From Vesta saturnalis (taxonomy: Eukaryota > Arthropoda > Insecta > Coleoptera > Lampyridae), in NCBI GenBank assembly GCA_036346205.1, contig JARFJB010001983.1, positions 1,306,001-1,370,000 of the forward strand: 64,000 bases of DNA. Direction: 5' to 3'. The notes under the pieces are model-generated. The model was not told the DNA's origin, did not search any database, and worked only from the letters and a program-made list of their open reading frames with translations. The translations under genes and the position numbers were made by a program. Shown here in pieces: positions 59,262-64,000 of this stretch. Numbering within the stretch: position 1 is the stretch's first letter; the number at the start of each line of letters is the position of its first letter.

Positions 59262-60053
59262 ACTGTGTCTCTTGAATTTCTGGACATAGGGAATTCCCAT
59301 GTTAAAATAAACTATTGTAAATATTGGCTCCCCTAATTATTTTACAGTAAAATGTCAAATGTAAGACTTCTTAAGGAAACAAGGCTGCTTCTTATGTTAC
59401 AATTGCATTTACATTTGGTTCATCCGTTTTCGAGAACTTTAAGAAAAACTTAAGGGCTTTTTCGTAACTGGTCAAGGTTGCTTTGCTTTAGACAGACAAT
59501 GCTAACAATAATTATTAATTGTCATTGTAAATCATTCATTGTTCAAAACAGTTCATTCATCATTAAAACTTTATTTGGGACAGATTATTACTTTTAAAGA
59601 AAAATTTATGTATAAAAATGAATTATTACAGCATTGAAGAAAAAGTAAAATTTATTGTTTAGCTGCAAACGGAGATTTATTTGAACACTTGATCAAATAG
59701 TAGAAATGATGATTTTTTGTTATTTATTTTCCAATTTTCATAATTAATTTGTTTATTTAGAATATCATCTTGTTTATAACAGACTTATTTTATTTGTGCT
59801 CCTTATTGTATTTATCCTGACACTTACATGGCTTATTAACGTTACCGGTTACGAAAAAGCCCTTAAGTTTTTCCTAATTTTCTCGAAAACGGATGAACCA
59901 AATGTAAATGCAATTGTAACATAAGAAGCAGCCTTTTTCCTTAAGAAGTTTTACATTTGACATTTTACTGTAAAATAATTAGGGGAGCCAATATTTACAA
60001 TAGTTTATTTTAACATGGGAATTCCCTATGTCCAGAAATTCAAGAGACACAGT
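59262..60053. mobile_element. 792-bp inverted-repeat element with about 210-bp arms
   Basis: Left arm 59262-59471 and right arm 59843-60053 are inverted and very similar: ACTGTGTCTCTTGAATTTCT at both ends, then GAATTCCCATGTTAAAATAA, AATTATTTTACAGTAAAATG, CATCCGTTTTCGAGAA and ACTTAAGGGCTTTTTCGTAA. The 370-bp centre is noncoding and AT-rich. Target duplication uncertain (GT or similar). A nonautonomous DNA transposon is the best reading. Confidence 0.9.
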
Positions 60054-61639
60054 GTGTACATCCCTGTGCGTTTAAAAACAATAAGAACAGGTTAGTTTAA
60101 CAGTACAGATGGAATTCGAGGTGGTTTTAATGGCATTTGGACCCGTGTCTGTAAACCATTAACTGAGGTTACAATAACAGCTAACAATGCCATCTCATAC
60201 CAACAATGAGGGGGGGGGGCACTACTGTCTGGGAGTCTTTGTCTTTTAACAGATTTCAACTTAATCAGCGTGCTTGCGAGATGGCGTATTGTCTATTAAA
60301 TTACTATTGCAATACTACCATTTGATATCAAGAGACAATTCTGTGTGATTCAACATCTCGTGGTAAATAAATAGCAACTTCTTGCAAGGCAAGATTTTTA
60401 ATTGTTACACCGGCTTGTTGAATTGCTTACTGCGAGCTTTACACCACATTCAAATGCCTACTTACGCTTGAATATAATCCTTTAGCTAATCACTTAATCA
60501 CCGATACTTAACGGGTTAAGATGTGCGGTTTAAACTCAAGGCAGTGGCGATTATTTATAGATGTTGTTTACACGCCCGCTTCGCGGATTAAAGCCTCGAA
60601 CTTTCTGATTATTTATGGACACTTTTGTTTACCCGACCACTTTAATTTTGTGAAAAGCGTTAAAACCAACACCAACAAGAAAAGGACAAATTCGCGTTTC
60701 TAGTTTTTACTTGAACGGACACGATAACATGTTTATAGCCACTACGGTTTGCAATGATGGTTTGTAATCAAAACAACCAGAACGGTACGACTCAATCGAA
60801 CCTCCAACTGCAACTACCTGTTTTATTCCCAAATCCACTCCAAATTTTAAAAAAGTAACAAACGAAAGACGCCTTCTGATTTGCGGCCTGTTCCAATGTA
60901 AATAATTACTAACTGGCAACGCTTTTACCCAAAATCTGTGTGCATAGAAATTTTTAAGGATTAGCCACAGTCATTAGGTAAACGCAGTTTCGAGAAAACA
61001 CCCGTTTCTACCCCAACACATGTTTTTCTTTTTCTCTCCAACCATTAATTACATACATTAAAATATTAGTTATATAGAATACATTAAACAAAACATCCCG
61101 AGAAACACTATCAAATTAAGACTTATTAACAAGAAATTAAACCCATTAACTATCTTTTCTTTCGCGGTAACAATTGCAAGTTAAAAATTTTATTACAATA
61201 AAATTTTTTCTGTCCACTACCTACATTAGATAGTAACAATTAAAAAAAATAGGAATTTTATTTTTAAGCAGATCACCTTCGTTCATAATTCATTCATAAT
61301 TGCCGTAATAATGACATTTCTAAGTAGAAGTGGACAACCAAAACTAAAGCCGCCTAAACTAAATTTTTTTGGTTGCAATAAATGTTCCGCCTATACGTGG
61401 ATTGTTCGGTAACTACGTGGCCTAACACAGAGATGGCGCGGAATCGGAGAAATCTTCTTTGCCGTTTTGTAGGTTCATATTTTAATAAGTTGAATGTGAC
61501 AGTACAGAGTGATCTGCCAATTAATGTGTTTTTGACAGTACGCCAAGCTAAACATCTCATGTGATTTTGCAAACAATGGACAAATCTTAGTTTACAACAG
61601 TGATTTCATTGATTAATACCAATCGAAATTAAATCAGAG
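60054..61639. other. No recognisable gene; poly-G run
   Basis: A run of about ten G lies at 60210-60219. Two short frames at 60521-60919 are unrecognised. The last 200 bp may be the 5' part of the mariner remnant. Confidence 0.45.
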
Positions 61640-62566
61640 CGATTCAACACTATTTAAATCGGCTCCTTGGTTTTCAATTGTTCAAAATTAGATTGCCGAA
61701 CTTAAGCGTAGTGGTGTGAGCATAAATGATGAATCCCGGAATGGACGTCCAAAAACCCTGCTGCCCCGGATATGATTGATAAAGTCCACCGTATCGTTTT
61801 GGATGACCGTCGAGTAAATGTGGGTATCTCGAATGAGAGTGTACACAGAATTTTAACTGGAGAATTGGAAATACAAAAATACTGGGCGCATAAAGTGCCG
61901 CCGTTGCTCACACTGTACAAAAACTGAATCGTCTGAGTGTATATCGTATTCTTTTGGCACGTTTTCGCTACCATCCGAAGGAGTTTTTGCCCGTTTCATA
62001 ACCGTCGATAAAACTTGGGCCCTTCTTTATACTTCCGAAACCAAAGAACAGACCAAACAATGGACACACAAAGGTTCTCCGCCACCGAAGCAGGCAAATA
62101 CGATTTTGTCAGCAGGTAAGCTTATGCCCACGGTTTTTTGGGATTTTCATGGCAATATCTTGGTCGACTATTTAGAAAAGGAAAAACAATAAATGCGGGT
62201 ATTATGCCAATTTGTTGCAATAACTGGTGCAACAATGAAAAAGGGAAACGGCCTCATTTGATCCCGAAGGAATGTTTTCCATGAGATAACGCACTTGCCC
62301 ACAAGTCTTTGATTGCAATTACGAATTTCCTGAATTGGGGTTTGAACTAGTATCTAAATCGCCCTATGTGGCTTCCAGCGTTTATCATATGTTTCAAAAC
62401 CTAAAAAAATGGCTCGGAGGTAAAAAATTTCGTCTAATTCCGATGTAATCGCTTCTGTAAATAGCCATTTCGAGCACTTGGATTCATCAACCTACAATAA
62501 AGGAATTGCTAATTAGGAACATCGTTGATATAAGAGCCTGTCTGAGTCAATCCTCTAGGTATTACG
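61640..62566 (+). pseudogene. mariner transposase remnant (DD34D type)
   Basis: Pieces in order: ELKRSGVSINDESRNGRPKT (HTH end and linker), RFITVDKTWALLYTSETKEQ (first Asp), TKQWTHKGSPPPKQANTILS, AGKLMPTVFWDFHGNILVDY, then ELGFELV and QNLKKWLGGKKF, and SHFEHLDSSTYNKGIAN. The stretch with the second Asp (DNA box) reads as ITHLPTSL-like and the third (SPYSPDLAPSD in the family) as SKSPYVASSVYH; both catalytic residues are gone. The N-terminal HTH is mostly missing. The family is firm, and the copy differs from the 43.7-kb mariner. Confidence 0.88.
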
Positions 62567-63654
62567 TCATAGACGGACAATTGATTTTTGGAAAGCATAA
62601 GGGGAATGAACAAATAATAACTTCATGCATTTCATTCCAAACATCAAATTATGTATAAAATTATTAGTTCAGAAAACATGCAAAAGCCGATTATTAACAA
62701 AAACTAACCATTATAATCGCGGTTTTTAAATGATAAAGTTTTGAGAAATTAAAAAAAAAAAATTACAGTTATCGTCCTCGGTAAATCGTTACAGCTTTAA
62801 GAAATAAGTGAAATGTCAAAATAGATTAATGAAATATGAAAACGTATATATAAGCCTGCTATTAAGATAACAGTTTGATAAACGCATAAAGCCAACTATG
62901 GAATCTAATTTTATTTCAATTAGGAGTAACTACATCTTTAATAAATTAATTATTAAGCTTCCTTGAAGATAACAAGGCTAACAGTGAAAATTCTCATAAT
63001 CAAAGAACATATTTCACAATATTTAATCATGTTTAGATATAAGTATAAAGTTGTAAAAAATTTTAGCTTGAAATTAAAAGCATTCACAAATAACACCTTG
63101 ATAATTAAAGATTTAATGAAATCTAACAAAGACATATATAACTTTTTCTATGTACTTTTTTAACTTGTCGGAGGTAACGTTTGTGATGTGCGTAACTTAG
63201 CTTGTAGCATTTTACTCCACTTTCTATATTCTGTTGTAAAGTCTGTAGAAATATAAATACAAACTTCGCCTTAGGTACAACCCTATATTACGCCATTGTT
63301 TAATAATACGTCATGGAAATTAGATATTTTCTATTTAAATTATAACTTTCTGCTTTATTCTGTTAAATAATTTAACTTATCTTTATACACATTTATTTAC
63401 TTATTATTTATTAATTGCTTATTTTACTTAAATTATATCTTAGAAATTGACATTAATCCATTACATTAAGGCCACACATATAATAGAACCCTGGCCTTCC
63501 TCTGAGAATCACTACTTCCACCAAAAATTATAGGATCACATATTTCCATTAAAGTGTCTAAAATAATTTTTTTCATTAAATTGATTAAACGTAACCAGTT
63601 AATTGTTGGATATATAGGTTTAATTTTAACATGAAATTTTTTTTTTTACTTATA
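62567..63654. other. No recognisable gene
   Basis: Very AT-rich. Two overlapping frames of 60-66 codons near 62953-63163 are mutually antisense and featureless. Confidence 0.5.
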
Positions 63655-64000
63655 GTATTCCCGAACAGGCTAATATTTGCCTAACGTGCTAAAGCACTCA
63701 GGAACACTGGGAGGGTTTAGGGATATTGTTGGGCTGTCTAGAAACGTTTATGAATGGCTACCTTAAATTTGCTTAAGTCAAAGTTTGGAAGAAAACAGGA
63801 ATTAGGAAGTACATTCCACAATTTGGTCGCCGTGTGGAAAAATGCAGATTGCGCCCGTTTAGTGTGACATGATGGAATTTTGAGTGTGTAATTATGATAC
63901 CTCTTTTTAGGATGCGGTTTACCATATCAAGGGCTTATTGGGTAGCACTGACCCAGAGGTGGGAATTGTATTCCAGATGAGGTCGAATTTGAGCCTTATA
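63655..64000 (-). pseudogene. CR1/L2-like LINE: 3' end (copy 3), running off the window
   Basis: The minus strand reads KAQIRPHLEYNSHLWVSATQ, ALDMVNRI, NGRNLHFSTRR, KFKV-like sequence and a 3' UTR with GTTCCTGAGTGCTTTAGCAC and TTAGCCTGTTC, both also present at the 3' end of the 54.6-56.3 kb copy. It ends near 63655 at an A/T-rich stretch (poly-T on +). The 5' part lies beyond the window. Confidence 0.85.

Overview
The window looks like insect (at least arthropod) nuclear DNA: AT-rich, full of microsatellites, and built almost wholly from decayed transposable elements of many classes. I found no host protein-coding gene with a recognisable domain. The one gene that folds as if intact is a tRNA at 47.2 kb. 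I cannot name the species. A mix of BEL/Pao, I/Jockey-like, RTE and CR1/L2-like LINEs, Penelope-like, Crypton-like, piggyBac, hAT, pogo and several Tc1/mariner lineages suits a large insect genome.

Left part (1-16.4 kb): a BEL/Pao pol remnant (+) abuts an I/Jockey-type LINE (-) with gag and endonuclease but most of the reverse transcriptase (RT) missing. Then comes the 5' half of a CR1/L2-like LINE (-). An (AT)n tract precedes a 2.7-kb field of degenerate 6- and 12-bp repeats (7.76-10.44 kb) whose + strand is strongly depleted of T. Next are three diverged copies of a short repeat, a decayed RTE LINE (+), and two nested Tc1/mariner remnants.

Middle (16.4-47 kb): a decayed Crypton-type tyrosine recombinase, an RTE 3' fragment, a well-bounded 2,084-bp Tc1/mariner element with about 275-bp inverted termini, a Penelope-like element with a GIY-YIG end, a small inverted-repeat element, another Tc1/mariner remnant, a hAT remnant with a CpG-rich 5' region, a pogo/Tigger remnant, more mariner scraps, and a 3-kb patch of related low-copy repeats containing a 7-bp tandem array.

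Right part (44-64 kb): hammerhead-like cores of Penelope type, one pair inside an inverted repeat; the tRNA; an 845-bp 12-mer array; a Tc1/mariner copy whose flank matches the 15.8-kb repeat; a CR1/L2-like LINE (+); an almost complete piggyBac between TTAA sites whose frame is broken by a premature stop and by an (AT)n tract; a 792-bp long-armed inverted-repeat element; a mariner remnant; and the 3' end of a third CR1/L2-like copy running off the right edge.

There are no operons or pathways here. The links between features are shared repeat families and nested insertions. The leads most worth following are the hammerhead-like cores, the odd UGA-anticodon tRNA, the piggyBac frame-breaking microsatellite, the Crypton remnant and the T-depleted repeat field.
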